A stretch of DNA of 64,000 nucleotides from positions 78,008 to 142,007 of the forward strand of contig NW_003546336.1 in NCBI RefSeq assembly GCF_000090795.2, read 5' to 3'. The notes beneath the pieces were generated by a model, which had not been told where the DNA came from, made no database searches, and worked only from the letters and a program-made list of their open reading frames with translations. The DNA is from Amphimedon queenslandica (taxonomy: Eukaryota; Porifera; Demospongiae; Haplosclerida; Niphatidae). Both the position numbers and the translations under genes were made by a program. Below are positions 35,201 through 50,200 of this stretch, one piece after another; position 1 is the stretch's first letter; every line of letters begins with the position of its first letter.

Positions 35201-38200
35201 ATATTAATACCGTATTTTCTCAAATAAAAGCTTGGGCATCTATTTCTTTGAAAAAATTTAAAAAATAAATGAAACTTGAGGTAACAGTGAGATTTAAACC
35301 CGAGACCTCATGCACAAGACTTCAGGAAACCTAAGGAAGTACATGTACATGTATCTACAAGGCATCTATATTATTTGAAGACTAGATTTATGTACAATGT
35401 ATTTATACTTCCATTTTATTGCTACCCTGGAGTTTATTTGCACCCAGTTTTTATTTGAGGATATACGGTATTTAAATTTACATGCTTTTTTATGTTTGTA
35501 TTGTAGCACAAACAAGAGGTGCTCTCTCTGTATTAATAAAATACATTGCCATGGTCCAAGAATACTCCAATCAAGTCCTTCATTCTGCTATAAGAGTTGG
35601 TTCACTTGGGCCGAGATATTTCATCCTTGCATCATCTGCTTTGTCTAAAGGAATGTTTGGGGCACTGCTGCCTGAATTAGCTGTGGGTCTTGTTCTCTTA
35701 CAGTTGAAAGCTCCTCTACTTATATCTGAGTCTGACTGTGTCCCTTTACTTAGTGGGCTGCTTGATTTACTTGATAAATTTAATCGTTTGTCTCCTAACT
35801 GCACTAAACTGGATGAAGAGGACATGGCATGGCCTGATGTTAAAAGTACGTGTGTGTTTGTAGTTTCTAATAATTTTTGTGTTTTTTTAAAGATATTAGC
35901 TTTGCGGATGCGTCATGTAGAGTTGTCACTAAAAGTGATATTGAGAAGCACAATAGTGAAGAAGGTGAAGGGAAGTGGCTTATTATTAAGGGAAAAGTGT
36001 ATGATGGGGAACAGTTAGCATCTCAGGTGAGTCTACTACATGTTCATAATGCATCTATATTTGTGATACCAATTATACTATTCATGTACATGTATACAAT
36101 GTACTGTACTTGGTAAAGAATTACATTGTACTTTACGCCACTGTTTTAATAATAATTTAATAATAATAGTACATAGGCTGCATGCGTTCAAATTGTCAAG
36201 TCTTTGAAATTTTATGTTTTTACATGCTCAAAAATTAATATTTGTGTTAGCTAATTTTGTGTTCAGGCCATAGTCTATTCACTAGTGGTGGGTGATATAT
36301 TGAAATTTTTATCAATATAAATGATATTTTACAGCATTGATACTTATCGGTATCAAAATTTTGAAGAAATTTGGATTAATACCTTGACCATGCCCATTTA
36401 TTAAGGTTAAATGATATTAATGAAGAAAATTGTAATACAGTATATGTCATATATTTTGCAGTGATTAAATTTTGTGATTTTCGCATTTTGGAAAAATTCG
36501 CAAAATTAAAATCCACAAAATAGCGTGCTGATTGTATAGTAGGTGTGGTAATTACATTAAAATTATGAAATTTTTATTTACAAATACAAAAATGCAGCCA
36601 AATATGGCATATAATGGTAAATAAGTTACTGACGTATATTACACACACATGGTTACACGTGCATGAAAACATTGATGAAAACAGTCAATAATAAGAGGTG
36701 TGACTCCATAGGTGTGGTCTAAATATTGTATCGAAACTATCGATAGTACCAATATGGGCTGATATTGATTGGTATCAGATTGAATCCATTTTTGCCAGTA
36801 TCGCCCAGCACCTACTATACATAATCAAGTGACATTAGAAGCGGTTTAAATTTTGTGGATCAAAAATAGACAGGGCATTACACCCTTTCAAAAATTGTAA
36901 TGAAACATCTATATGAGCCTTGACTTATAACTTACATATATCTCAATTGTACTCTTGCTTTTATACAATAGATTTTGTAAAAGCTATTGTGGGTTGCCTT
37001 GTTGCCTAGGATACAGTGTATACATACACCCACTGCTAGCAATGAATATGATTATTATTAATTTTAATATTCATAGCACAATGTTTATGCATAGTATAAT
37101 CCACTTTACACTTGGCCTTTACATGTTACTTGTATTTCATTAGACACCTTGCAATACTGACATGCTCTCTGACTATATTGGTAAAGATGCAACTGAAGCT
37201 TTTGAAACAGTTGGACACACTGAGCACGCACTGGAACTGATGAAGCAGTTTTATGTTGGAGACTATTTTGAAGTATGAAAAAAACTTAATTGTTTTTTTT
37301 TAATATGGGACTCTTTATAGGGAGGAGAGGGTTCTGAAGGATCAAAATCATCAGAAACTTCATTGATTGTTGATACAGAGAGGACACTGGCTTTCTTGCA
37401 TGGTCTTAGAGCCAGTCACATGTTTAAAAGTTTACCTATTCTCCCTGAGGAGGAGGCTAGCGAAGAATGTCTCTCGATGGAGATATTTGCTGGTGGATTG
37501 GAGAACCAGTCTCAGCTAATGGGTGTCAAGGTAATGCAGGATAAAATGTATCCAACTCATCAAACTGATGCTGGACTCTCATTCATAAATGGTCTTGTTC
37601 ATCCCGAAGCACAGAATGAGACTGTGACTCAGTTTTTGACGATTGTCCATAGCTACTGCAAACAAAAGAACCTTATTCTTGCCTTGACCGAGCACAATCC
37701 TGATCACCCAGTGGAAAGATTCTCACGAATGTTCATGGCTTGTTTACTAAAGCTTCACGACCTAGTTCAGCTTGCATTACTACTAGTGACAGCTGACAAT
37801 TCTTCTACTCAATTCCCATCGGCACTAGGCGACATTTGTAAACTGGTCTATGATGCAAAGTTGCTCCTAGTTAAATCAAGACAAGAATCGTCTTGTACTT
37901 ATGATGAGATTTGTGGTCCTGCCATCGATCGTTGCTTATTTCTTATTGATAACATTCGGTCTCCTGCTACTGATGTTCATTCCATGCTTCATCGTCACCA
38001 GCTGTCTTGTGTGTCCTCTCGGTGGAAGAGAATGGCTCAGAAAGCTCTCTCGTGGCAGCATAAGAGACAGGAGGTTTCATCAGAGTCTGTGGATTCATCC
38101 GCCATTAACGATGAGAAGGAGTCTCAGATGAAAGTTTATTACAAAAAGCAAATGTCGACAGAGAAGAAATCATTGGAACAAACTCACGAGGTATTTAATA

Positions 38201-41200
38201 TTAAATTATTTCTACTTTGATGAGCTCCCATGAAGATTAGGTTATTTTTAAGCCTTTTCACACTAGCACAGATTTTTAAAGTGCTTTGATGTGCATTGAT
38301 TTGAAACCACTCTAGTGTGAATACAATTAATACGCATTACTTTGGCGAGTGTGAAAAGGCCTTTACTTTAACGATAGTTACATGTAGATGAACTGCCCGT
38401 ACAGACTCACTCAATTACCAGGGGCTTTCCCCAACAATAATTTTTAAAATTTTTATTTATGTATAGAATTCGTCTTGGACTCCAGTTACACTTGAGATTG
38501 CAAGCAGCAGAAAGTTCAAGTGGTTGAGGGAGAGAGTTGGCACTAGCTCACATCATACTCTGCTACTTAACCAAATAAAGAACTTTGTATTCACTGATGA
38601 TGTTGATGTCAAAATGCTGTGTACTGTTCTTAAGCGACAGGTAGATAATATTATAAATATATAATAAAGTAGAATATGTAGAATGAAGATCAAAAGACAC
38701 ACGCCTTTGTTGTAGATGGTAGAGGTGGTACTAACATATTGCTAGTATTCAAATTAAATTATTGTTAATTGAATAACTAAATCACAACACTGCCAGCACT
38801 CTACAGCACTGCATACTAGCTCAATGAAAAAAACCAGCTGCTAATGTAAAATTTGATGCCACAAAAATTTTTAAAGTAGCACCTACATGTACATGTACAA
38901 ATCGACAATTATACATGTACAAATGAGTACATGCATCGATCACTACAAGCACTTATTCTGTAGTAGTAAATTGAAGCATGATTTATGGTGTATGGCCAAA
39001 TACAATGTACCTGGTAAAAGTAGCAAAGATTATGCATGTACACGTATCTCAATTTAAGACTCTTTACATGTTTAAACCAGTTACATGTACACATGTATGA
39101 CACTCTTTAAGATTTTTTTATTTAAACAATAACATCATTAAAATTACAGGCCCATGCTACAATGCATGAGTCTCATAATACCAGAATCTACATGTTCTAT
39201 AGCTATACACTGCTGTCATGACACCTTCATTAACACCATTAACAATCAACACTAGTATAATTATAGTACATATCTTTATTTCTTTTTTATTTTTTTTTTA
39301 TTATTTTTAAAATTTTTTTTCCTAGACTCTAAGAGCTGAGCAGAGATTAGCCGGAATTAAAGCAATGCTTCAAATGCTCTCACTGGAGAGTCTCATACCA
39401 TCAGTCAAATACTCCATACTCTCTGGGTGGCATGGAATGCTAGGAGAGCCACAGGATGAGTAAGCTATTATTCCATATATGGAGTATAATAGCATTAATA
39501 TGTTACAATGATACTGATTATAGTAATAAAATAGTATTTAAGCCACTCCAATAAGATTCATAGTTTCCTATTGCATATAAAAAATAGGTGGGTCTAATGC
39601 AGGCGGGGTTGTTTAATTTATTTAATTTATTCATTATGACCTGTGTAAACTGCATTTATACGTGTAATTAATTAATTAAGAACTGCAGCAATGAATATGT
39701 GATTTGGTTCCCATGTGACAGGGTACTGTATTTGCCTGATTAGAAGCCCGGGCATAAAAAAAAGTTGCCAAAAGAGGGAATCGACCCTATGTCCCCTAGC
39801 TCATTAGACTATGCTTCAAGAGTTAAGCTATTTGGAACAATCTAACATTGAGGTTATCTAAATTGGCTATAATATGTGCATCTATAGTGAGAATATTTTA
39901 AGGATGGACGTTTATTTAAGCTGGGCTTCTAATCAGGCAAATACGGTACTATAAATCAACTTTGATTGGCCTAAATAATGATATGTTACTATAATTATGT
40001 ACATGTACATGTATTATTATTATTGTTGTTGTTGTAGTATTCTTAACTTTTCGTCAAATATTGAGCATGTCACACCTTCGTTGCTCGCCGAAATTGAAAT
40101 TGAATTTCGTGAAATCAACAAGTGGGCCCTCCAGCAGCTGAGGCAAGGTGTTATTCACATTCGTAATTTCTTTGATCACATCTCAACAATGAACTGTTAG
40201 TTATTATACATGTAATATGCACATACATGTACATGTACATGTACATGTACATGTACATGTATACATTAAATCATGTACCCTGCATGTACATGTATAGCTG
40301 AGGGGGAAATTTAATGAATTAGGCATTTTGATAGCCATTTGAAATTAAAGTTTAAACCCACCATTGTAACCTTTATGTGCATGCTCAATGGCAATATGGC
40401 CATAATCAAAACCCTCCAATCACTCAAAAAATTGGCAGTTGCCAAAATTTTATTCCTGAAAAAATTACCATGTATAGTACATGTACATGTGCATACTACA
40501 TGCATTATATACTGTATTTATTTATTTTGTGTAGCTGAATCACAGGGCAGTATCTGTTCCTGTTCTACTTCTCGTTTTGTTATTTCTTTGCTGAAGATGT
40601 TGACTACGGAAAACAAATCAGTTGATCTTTCTATGTTCATAAATGAAGGATTGCTTGGATTAGTACAGTCTATTTTTAAGTAAGTAAAGCTTTTAGATGT
40701 TTTCATTTGTAAGCTACATGTACAAACATGCATATACATGTGCATGTACATGTATATGTGCATACACATAGATATTAGGCCACAACATACATGTACATGT
40801 ACATGTACAGTATAACTGTACTTTATATCATTATCGTTTAATGATACCCTTGTTATAATAATGCGTCTAATACATGTAAATTTTTGGCCATAAAATTAAT
40901 GTGCTGTATTTTAAGTAACATTCATTTGAATAAATATATGTACATGTACATGTACATATTACATGTATATATTGTAGATGTAGGCTTTAGGCAAAAAAAC
41001 ACTTGCATACATGTGCATGTATTTATAACAGTACTACTATAGTAACTGTACTGTTTGTCATGGTCCTTTTAAAAAGAGGTACTAGCAAATCATTTTTATA
41101 CTAACATGTAACAGATACTAACATTATATGTGTACATGTACTTTTTATAACAGTATTAATTGTACACATATATTGTTATTTGTGTTAATAAATTAGTTCT

Positions 41201-44200
41201 TTTACTTTTTTACGTACATGTACATGTACATTAATCTATCTTCCCATTGTAGATTAACTGGTGTTTCAGAGCTTGAAGAGAAGGTTGAAGAGACTAAATC
41301 AAATCCCACTGGTAGCGGTACAACAGCAGTACCAGTAGTGGAGTTTGCTAACTCACAGAACTCACCCAATCCTCCTGTCACTGGGGTAGAGGTCATCCCA
41401 CGACTCACTCCAGGGACAAGAGTTCAACGTGGACCGGATTGGAAGTGGGGGGATCAGGTACTGTAATAGTGTACATGTATTATTATAACGTTCAAATAAT
41501 CTTGTATATGTATGCATGTACATGTACATGTAATGTAGTTTCAGTCTCAAATTTTTGTGATTTTACAAAAAATTGAGTGTTAAAAATTTTGTGAATTACA
41601 TGTGACATCAATGCATGCATGATGACTGTAGTAGTCTAGTACGTAAAATTTCACAAAAATTTTAAGAATATTCAACCTAGAAATTTGAAGCAATGTACAT
41701 GTAGTGTTATTTTGTAAATTTGTGTACATTTTGTATGTACATTTACATGTATGTGCATATGCATGTGTGCTGATATGTACGTATACTGTTTGTACATGTA
41801 CATGTACACGTACATGTACATTGTACATGTAGGGGAAATATTCAGTAATTTTTTACATTGTAATTGCATATACTTTATGCTTGCAAAAAAATTATTATAA
41901 ATATTATTATTTTTATATTTTAATATTATATTATTTATTTTGTAGAATGGTCCTCCCCCGGGTGAGGGTACAGTAATCAGTGAGGTTGGCAGTGATGGCT
42001 GGGTGAGGGTCAGGTGGGACACTGGCTCAGTTAATTCTTATCGAATGGGAAAAGAAGATAAGTTTGATTTAGCGCTGGCTCCGTCAGAATTGTTACCAAA
42101 AACTAAACCTGAAGAGAAAAAGGAAGATATTAAGGATACTCAAATTTCTGAAGGTATTTTTATACCAGCATATTGTGTACAGGGTTTCCCCATTAAAGCA
42201 TGCTAAGTGAGCTAAACAGCATGAGCTTCATGAGCTGACAAGCACTACAATACAGTACATGGCATTTGGAGCAACTTTTAGAATTGATTAAAAATTTAAA
42301 TTTGATCAGAATTGGCTCAAACTTTGTACACAGCATAAGTACATGTACATGTATATGTATCAGAAAAATGATTAAAATGGAGAAGTTTCTCCTTGTGATT
42401 TTTGTCGAAATACCCTTTACTATAGTACAAGGCCCTTGGGAACAACTTGACAATCCTAAGCCAAAATCCTGTGGGAAGTTATGAATGCGTACATTTATAT
42501 TGCTTTTATATGTGCATGCATGTTTTAAATTATACTGCAAAATTAAGCATGCACATGTACCACTCATTAATTCACGTCATAAATAAATGTACATGTACGT
42601 ACCTTGTGTAAATATTATCCTATTATTCACTGTGTACTCTATTGCAGGATTAACTTTAGAACCAAAGTGTATCGATGATTCTACTAAAATTGTTGTCAGG
42701 TCTTGTGTTCATCTTCTACGCTGCATATCAATTGGTCTTGGCATTCACGCAACAGGGATACCCTCATCAGTAGCTAACTCACTCGCATCTCATTTACTTC
42801 ATGTTTTATCAAGCAGTATGGAAAAAAGTTAGTTAATAGGGTATTTTTTCTTTTTTAATTTTTTTGCTCATTTGAGCTTAGAATGCAATATTAGATTTTA
42901 TTAATATCTAAAATTTTGATCATAAAATTGTTATGTTTTTAAAAAATTTGGAAATGTTTACAATTGAATTTTTAACTTAAACACATGTTCATGATATTAT
43001 CTGTACGACACACATGCATTTAAATTGTATTGTCCAAATGACTCCTTATTCTAATCTTCTATATACATATAGATGTACATGTATATACCATGTATTTTTA
43101 ATTTGCTATTATTATTATTATAAATCCCTGTAGGTGATGATAACAGTGGTATTTATTCAATCCAGCATTACATGTGGGCTACCTTTGGTTTCCTTCGTGG
43201 TATTGTGACTAGCACTGACGTTGGGTCTGCCTTCTGTACTCCTCTATGGGCTAAGCTAATAATGAATATGGTGGACAGTTTCTGCTCTCCTACAGAATCA
43301 GCTCCATCTTCTATTAAGCACTCTAGTGTCATTCATCAGGTATGCACGATATTTGTGTTGTCACTATTAATTTTGAATTTTATTCTAAAAATTATCTATA
43401 GCATACCATATACATGTAGCTTGTTTTTCAGAATAATTTTTTTAAGTTTGTGATTTTTTGAAGATTCATAACATAAAAATTTAATGCAGTAAAAGATCGC
43501 TGAATTGTAGACAATCATGAAAATTAAATTAATCTTGTCAACTTCCAGATATAGGTCATTTGCAAAAATTATTATCCTCAAAAACCTTGCTATACATGCA
43601 CAACATTAATAATAATGTTATCATGATAGTACTAATATTAATACTTGTCTTGTTTTTAGGTTCTTTTCTTAAGATTTTTGAGATCATTTCTCTCTTCGTG
43701 GCCAGAGGGACAACACAAAACCTCACAGTCAGAGCTGATACACCACCTATTTCGCATGCTAGGCTACATCATGGTACTCTGCAAGGTCCCTTTTGACGGA
43801 GGGCAGCCTCTCTCCGGGAGAAAAAGAGTCAAAATCCACACGGCACCCACTGCCTCCTTTAGCAGCACCATAGCTGAGGAATGCATTGTTTTATTGAGGA
43901 AGCTCCACCCTCTTCCGGCCTGGAATGATATTGTGAATGAGTTTATTGGAAGTGCTCTTCAGAATATTCCTCAGTTGGTGTTCCCTGCTCAGTTTGTGTC
44001 TCAGGATGACAGCATTGAAGAGATGTCTTCAGCTCACAAGGAACAAGTATGCTAGTGTTGCATGTTAATGAGGGTTGGGGTCAATGTAGGCCAAAGATTT
44101 TACAGTGGACTGTAGTGTGTAGCGTGGAAATTTCGGAGGGAGTAAAATTTGGCAATTTTGCTAAATTTTGGTGAAAGGAGGATTTTAATTTGGCAAATTT

Positions 44201-47200
44201 CTGGCCATGTGCCATTGAGCATGTGCATAATGGCTGAAAATGGCAGATAATTTATTGGCAGGGATTTAATATTGGCAATTGGTGTTATGAAGAAATTGCC
44301 AATATAAAATTCACCAATTTCATTCCACGGGCAAATTTTCCAAATATTACTTCTGCCAATAAATCATCTTGTACGGTATTACAGTACATGTACATGTACA
44401 CAATGCATGTAGCAGGAAATTTTGGAGGGAATTTAATTTAACGAATTGGCGTTTTGATAGCCATTCACCAAAATAAAAATCCGCCATTTTGAGCCATTAT
44501 GTACATGCTCAATGGCACGTGGCCACAAATTTGCCAAATTGAAAATCTGCCAATCACCAAAATTTAGCAATCCGCCAAATTTTACTCCCTCCAAAACTTC
44601 CTGCTATATGGTAAATAATTTGCCATATTGAAAGACCATTACATTTACATTTATTATAACGAGTTATTAAACTGTTAATCATGTACGATGTGATATTAAT
44701 TAACTATTTGCACATGTACATTGATATGATAATTTTCATGCAATTACTATTACTATTACTGCAACAAATGTAAACTTTACTTATTACATAGTTGCAATTG
44801 GATATGGATCGTTATGGCACAGCACTGGCAGTTCTATCAGTAATAGGTGGATTGGATGATAGACCAAGGATTGGAGGTCTTGTCCAACATGAGGAACTTG
44901 GTGTTGGAACGATTGCTAAGGTTCAGAGCAAGAACAAAGTCGCTGTTTTGTTTCATGGAGGAAGGAGAGCTAAGCTCTGTCTCATTGCGACGCTTAAAAC
45001 GGTGAGCTTAGAATTAAAATGCAATTTTTAATCACGATGGATCAGAATGGTCCCATGGTGTAATGGTTAGCACTTTGGACTTTGAATCCAACGATCCGAG
45101 TTCAAATCTCGGTGGGACCTCTTTTTTTTCTTTTTTTGTTTATTAATTTCATTCTTTTTTTATATTTTTTTACAGTTGAAAGTTTTGGATTTTCATGTTA
45201 ACCAGCTTCCAATGAGTAATACTGTTACAGGGATATGGACTAGCCTTGTCCGTCTTGCTGGCTCTGGGGATGGAGCATTCTCTTCATTTTTAACTTCAAC
45301 TGCAGCTCCTAATTTAGTCACAAGCACATCGAGCAATAAAACCTCTTCCAAGAAATTAGATGGAAAAGGTAATTTTATTAATAACATAGCACTTTTGAAA
45401 GTTTAGTAATTTATTTAATATGTGTACATTTGTTAGATAGAAAGAGAAATTTTGTTTCTTATAATAATAATTTTTTTACAATTTTTTAGAAATTGACATG
45501 GCTGCTTTGCGAAGACAGCAAATAAGATTGGGCTTACTGAAAGCTGCCAGAGTCCTGTTCAGCCAACAGGAAAACCTTTTACAAATAATGACAAGCAAAT
45601 CAGACGTCATTGATGATGAGTATCAATACAGCTTATTCCAACAGTTACTAAGTGCAGCTACTAGGCCCTCACCTGTTAAAGCAATGTTTGGGAAAGAGGA
45701 ACTAGAGGGAGCTGCTGTGTCTATTTGTCAGTATTTAGCAGCTGAAGTTCACAGTCCTCAGACAAACGAGGCTACTCAAAAGAAGCAGCCACGGAAAGTG
45801 TCTACTTCTGCAAAGAAGACTCAGTCAGTTCAAAGTACTAGTGCTCCAGCAGTGGCACCTGCTGTACCTGAACCACCTCCTCCTTCTAGGATAGTATCAC
45901 AAATAATGGAAATGGGATTTCAGAGAAGGAGAATAGAATATGCCATTCAAGTAAGCATATATACACATGTACATGTACATATAATTTTATGTTCTGCCTT
46001 TAACATTTCTTGCACAAAATAATTTACAAATCCTTAAAAATAACTTATTTTATGGATTAAATATTCATTGTTCGATAGTCACTGTAGTGGGGTCTAACAT
46101 GAATTTCATTATTGTGGATATGAATTTTGCTTTCTATTATACATTTGCAAATCACAAAAAGATTTCTTACTACATGTAGTCATGTACATACATGTATATA
46201 ATTCTTTGTATCAATAATGTTTTATTTAATAAAACACATGTACATGTATATGTGTATGATATTTTTAATCAATAATGATGTTTTATTATTATGCATGTGT
46301 ACATTAGTATGTTGTATCAAAAGTGATGTTTTATTATAATGCATTCCTTTGTAGATGACTGGTATTACCAGTAATGTTGAAAACCTCATCGCTTGGCTAC
46401 TCGATCACACTCATCTTGAAATCCCTGACGTCGAACCACCAGCGAAACCCACCGTACAGCCTCCCCCTCCTCCCATTCCTCCTCCTCCCATTGAACCATT
46501 GGAGTCAGTTGAGGTTAAGTCCGACAGCTCCTCAGGGGATGAGAGTGCTGATGATAGCGACTCATTTGATTATGACATTGAAGACCAAATACCTCCTTTT
46601 GGTACGATAGTTATACTGTATACGTGTAGTTTAGAGGGCTTTAAATTTTTTGGATTTTACAATATTTTTATTTTACTCTACCGTATAGCATAAATTATTT
46701 TAGAGGGCTTTAAATTTTGTGGATTTTGTAATATTTTTTAAATTTTACTGTACCATACATGTATAGCGTAAATTATTGTAGACAGCTTTAAGTTTCGTGA
46801 GTTTTATAATTCTTTGAAGATTTGTAAAAGTTACATTTAGTTTCACAAAATTTAGCTTATTATAGTATAAGATGGCTGACAGCATAATTTCACAAAAATT
46901 AAATCAGCAAATTACATGTACATTTTAAGGCTATTTCACAAAATTTACAGCCCTTATACTATAATCATTCTTATTATAATATTACTTATTATTATTATTT
47001 CTCTAGGCTCAACTTTGCCTTACAAAACAATTGATCAGTTCAAGAATGCTGAAGAATACTCACGTTATGTGTGTGACACAATAAATGTTGGAGTCTCTGT
47101 TCGATGTATTGAAAATTGTGGAGACGTCAGAAAAGGAGACACTGGTAGAGTGACTAAGGTCAGCCTTCACTTTAATCTTTGTTCAATTACCATAATTACC

Positions 47201-50200
47201 ATAATGTACATGTACATGTAGTTTTAATAATTTGTGATTGCTAATTTTTGTGATTAATGTGTTTTACACAATGCACACGCGTACATGTAATTTAGTGAAT
47301 TTGTGGCTATGTGCTTGTGAGCATAAGATAGTAGAGTAATGGCGAGTTGTTTTATTTTGGCAAACAACTATCAAAATCCAAAGTGTGAAAAGTTGCCCAC
47401 TCCAAATTTACTCACTACACATGCAATGTATAGTATACAGTATCTATTCATACATGTAGGTATACATGTAGGTGAAGGAATAGGGGAGCCAGGGGGCCCC
47501 AATAAAAACCCCTAACAGTAACAGAAGTGCAATTTTTACTTTGCCATTATGCTTCTATTTATTGTATGTATGCAATACTTGCTTGATTGCCCCCCCCCCC
47601 CAAATACAAATTTCATTCCTATACTTTATACATGTACATGTACATGTAGTTTTAATAATTTGTGATTGCTAATTTTTGTAATTAATTTGTTTTACACAAT
47701 GCACACGCGTACATGTAATTTAGTGAATTTGTGGCTATGTGCTTGTGAGCATAAGATAGTAGAGTAATGGCGAGTTGTTTTATTTTGGCAAACAACTATC
47801 AAAATCCAAAGTGTGAAAAGTTGCCCACTCCAAATTTACCCACTACACAATGTATAGTATACTGTATCTATTCATACATGTAGGTATACATGTAGGTGAA
47901 GGAATAGGGGAGCCAGGGGGCCCCAATAAAAACATCTAACAGTAACAGAAGTGCAATTTTTACTTTGCCATTATGCTTCTATTTATTGTATGCATGCAAT
48001 ACTTGCTTGATTGCCCCCCCAATACAAATTTCATTCCTATACTTTATGCTATTATCAATTTATCATATCTCTTATCATTAATAGATTGATAGAGAAGATG
48101 TTCATAGTTTACATGTCCAAGTCCTGTGGAGCAGAAAATCAGGAACTTACTGGGTGAAGTATTCAGCCATTGAGTTCATTGGATCACCCAATGGACAAAA
48201 ACCTGCTTTTAAAGTTGGGGATAGAGTCAGAGTAAAGAAATCAGTGAAATCACCAAAGTCAGTCATTTTGTACAGCCTGTATGTAATACTATTATTATTG
48301 TTACATTGTTATTGTAGATATAAGTGGGGCTGTGTTACTCATGGTAGTATTGGCACTGTCCGTTCGATAAATAGAAATGGGCAGGATATTTGTGTGGACT
48401 TTGCTGAACAAAGCAACTGGACTGGATTAATATCAGAAATGGAACTTGTTCCTGGAATCCACCCAAGACACAAGTAACCAACAATAATAGTATTAATGTA
48501 ATTAATGTAATTAATGTACAAATATGCATTAATTACATTAATTATGTACTGTATAGCCGATAATTTTTGAGGGGTTAAATTTTAGCAAATTTGGTATTTT
48601 TGGTAGCCATTTGCCAAATTAAAACCCACCATTTGTGTATGGGCATATACTCAATGGCAATGGCATATGGCCACAAATTTGCTAAATTAAAATAGCAATT
48701 TGCCAAAATTTCTTTCCTCCAAAATTACTATACGTACATGTACATGTACACGTACATGTACATGTACACGTACATGTACATGTTTTTTTTTCATTTTATA
48801 TCTCTACAAACTTGATACATGTACATGTATTAGCCATGCTACATGAAGAATAATACATACACAGTACATGTACATATATTATATTCTCTACATTATAGGT
48901 GTGATGGCTGTCAAATGAATCCCATTGAAGGCCCAAGGTTTCATTGCCAAGTGTGTGCTGACTTTGATTTCTGTAAGGAGTGCTTCATTCACGGTCAATC
49001 ACATGATCATGCTTTTGAGAGGATCGATGATCAAGGACAGGCAGCAGTTTATGTAGGATCACCAAAGTCCTGTAGACTTGCTATTAAACAAAGGAAAAAA
49101 GTAAATATTAATTATAAACATTAATATTAGTGATGGGTGATTCCAAGTCCAGAGTATTCAATCCTTTGATTCTGAATGGAATCGTACTCGTAACGAAAGA
49201 GTAGTGAGAATCGTTTGAAACGATTCTGAAGTAAACCACACATTAATAATATCTAATAAACCAGTAGTTAATATCTTCATTATTCATTGTTATTTCTGTA
49301 ATTGATAACATGGGGCTTTGTGCATGCACAGAGTGGTATTCGATTCTAGAGGTGGGCGATACGATACCAAAGTACTCATATATCCGGTACCAAGTACTCG
49401 ATACCAAATCCTGGTATTGGGTAGTGTAGTGACTATGCCCAATCACACCTTCTTTGACGTCATAATGACAGCCACACCCTTTCATAATTATAAAAATGGC
49501 GGATGATTTCCCTTTATTTTTATTAATAACTAATTATAACTTATTTGCGCATGCGCAGTAGCTGACTACTCATTCAGTACCGTACAGAAGGAAATTTTGG
49601 AGGGACTAAATTTTGGCGAATTGCTAAATTTTGAATGATTGGCGAATTTTAATTTGGCGAATTTGTGGCCATGTGCTATTGAGCATGCGCATAATGGCTC
49701 AAAATGGTGAATTTTTATTTTGGCGAATGGCTATCAAAATGCCAAATTCGCCAAATTTGACTACCTCCAAAATTTCCTTCCATACAGTATTCAATATCAT
49801 CAATACTGATACTCAGACTACTTAGTATCGGTATCGATTCAAAATTTCTAGACTCAATCTTTAATCAATGTTTTGTTTTTACAAATGTAGGGGCATATTA
49901 TCCCCCTTCAAAAATTGCATTAGATTTAAATCAATATCGCGCAGAAAGAAGTGTAAAGTGCTTTATTACTGAATCTCATTTTAAACACTATTATTTGTAA
50001 AAGCTATCATGGGTTGCATAACAATGTGGTTAACACTTCTGTCCTTGTGTAAACTGTGAAGCTACAATGTACATATATAATACAGAGACATTTTAACATT
50101 TTAAAAATTGTTAAAACTTTTAAAAATTGTACTTGGAATGGGCTCAGACTCTCTATAAATGTACATACTTGCATATATAATTTTTATATTTTGTTACAGA

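Larger units (their letters stand above)
33663..35845 (+). other. HERC2 exons 13-17, helical scaffold
   Basis: Exons: 33663-33869, 34075-34300, 34567-34799, 35048-35189, 35507-35845. Matches the human segment after RLD1 ([45 protein letters not shown], and [18 protein letters not shown]). Exon 13 ends CTCCAA before GCAAGT, a GC donor. Confidence 0.94.
37321..40679 (+). other. HERC2 exons 20-24
   Basis: Exons: 37321-38190, 38467-38640, 39326-39459, 40038-40195, 40535-40679. Exon 20, at 870 nt, is the longest exon in the window. Conserved landmarks are [51 protein letters not shown] and [15 protein letters not shown]. Confidence 0.94.
47007..48473 (+). other. HERC2 exons 34-36, second barrel module
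   Basis: Exons: 47007-47158, 48085-48257, 48318-48473. [20 protein letters not shown] and [11 protein letters not shown] with [14 protein letters not shown] match the human segment directly ahead of the ZZ finger. Intron 35 is only 60 bp; intron 34 carries a recent 0.42-kb tandem duplication. Confidence 0.93.

Noticed and set aside
39770-39845. Possible genuine tRNA gene on the minus strand
   Set aside because: A and B boxes are visible but no acceptor stem or complete cloverleaf forms. It is kept only as the core of a TIR element.
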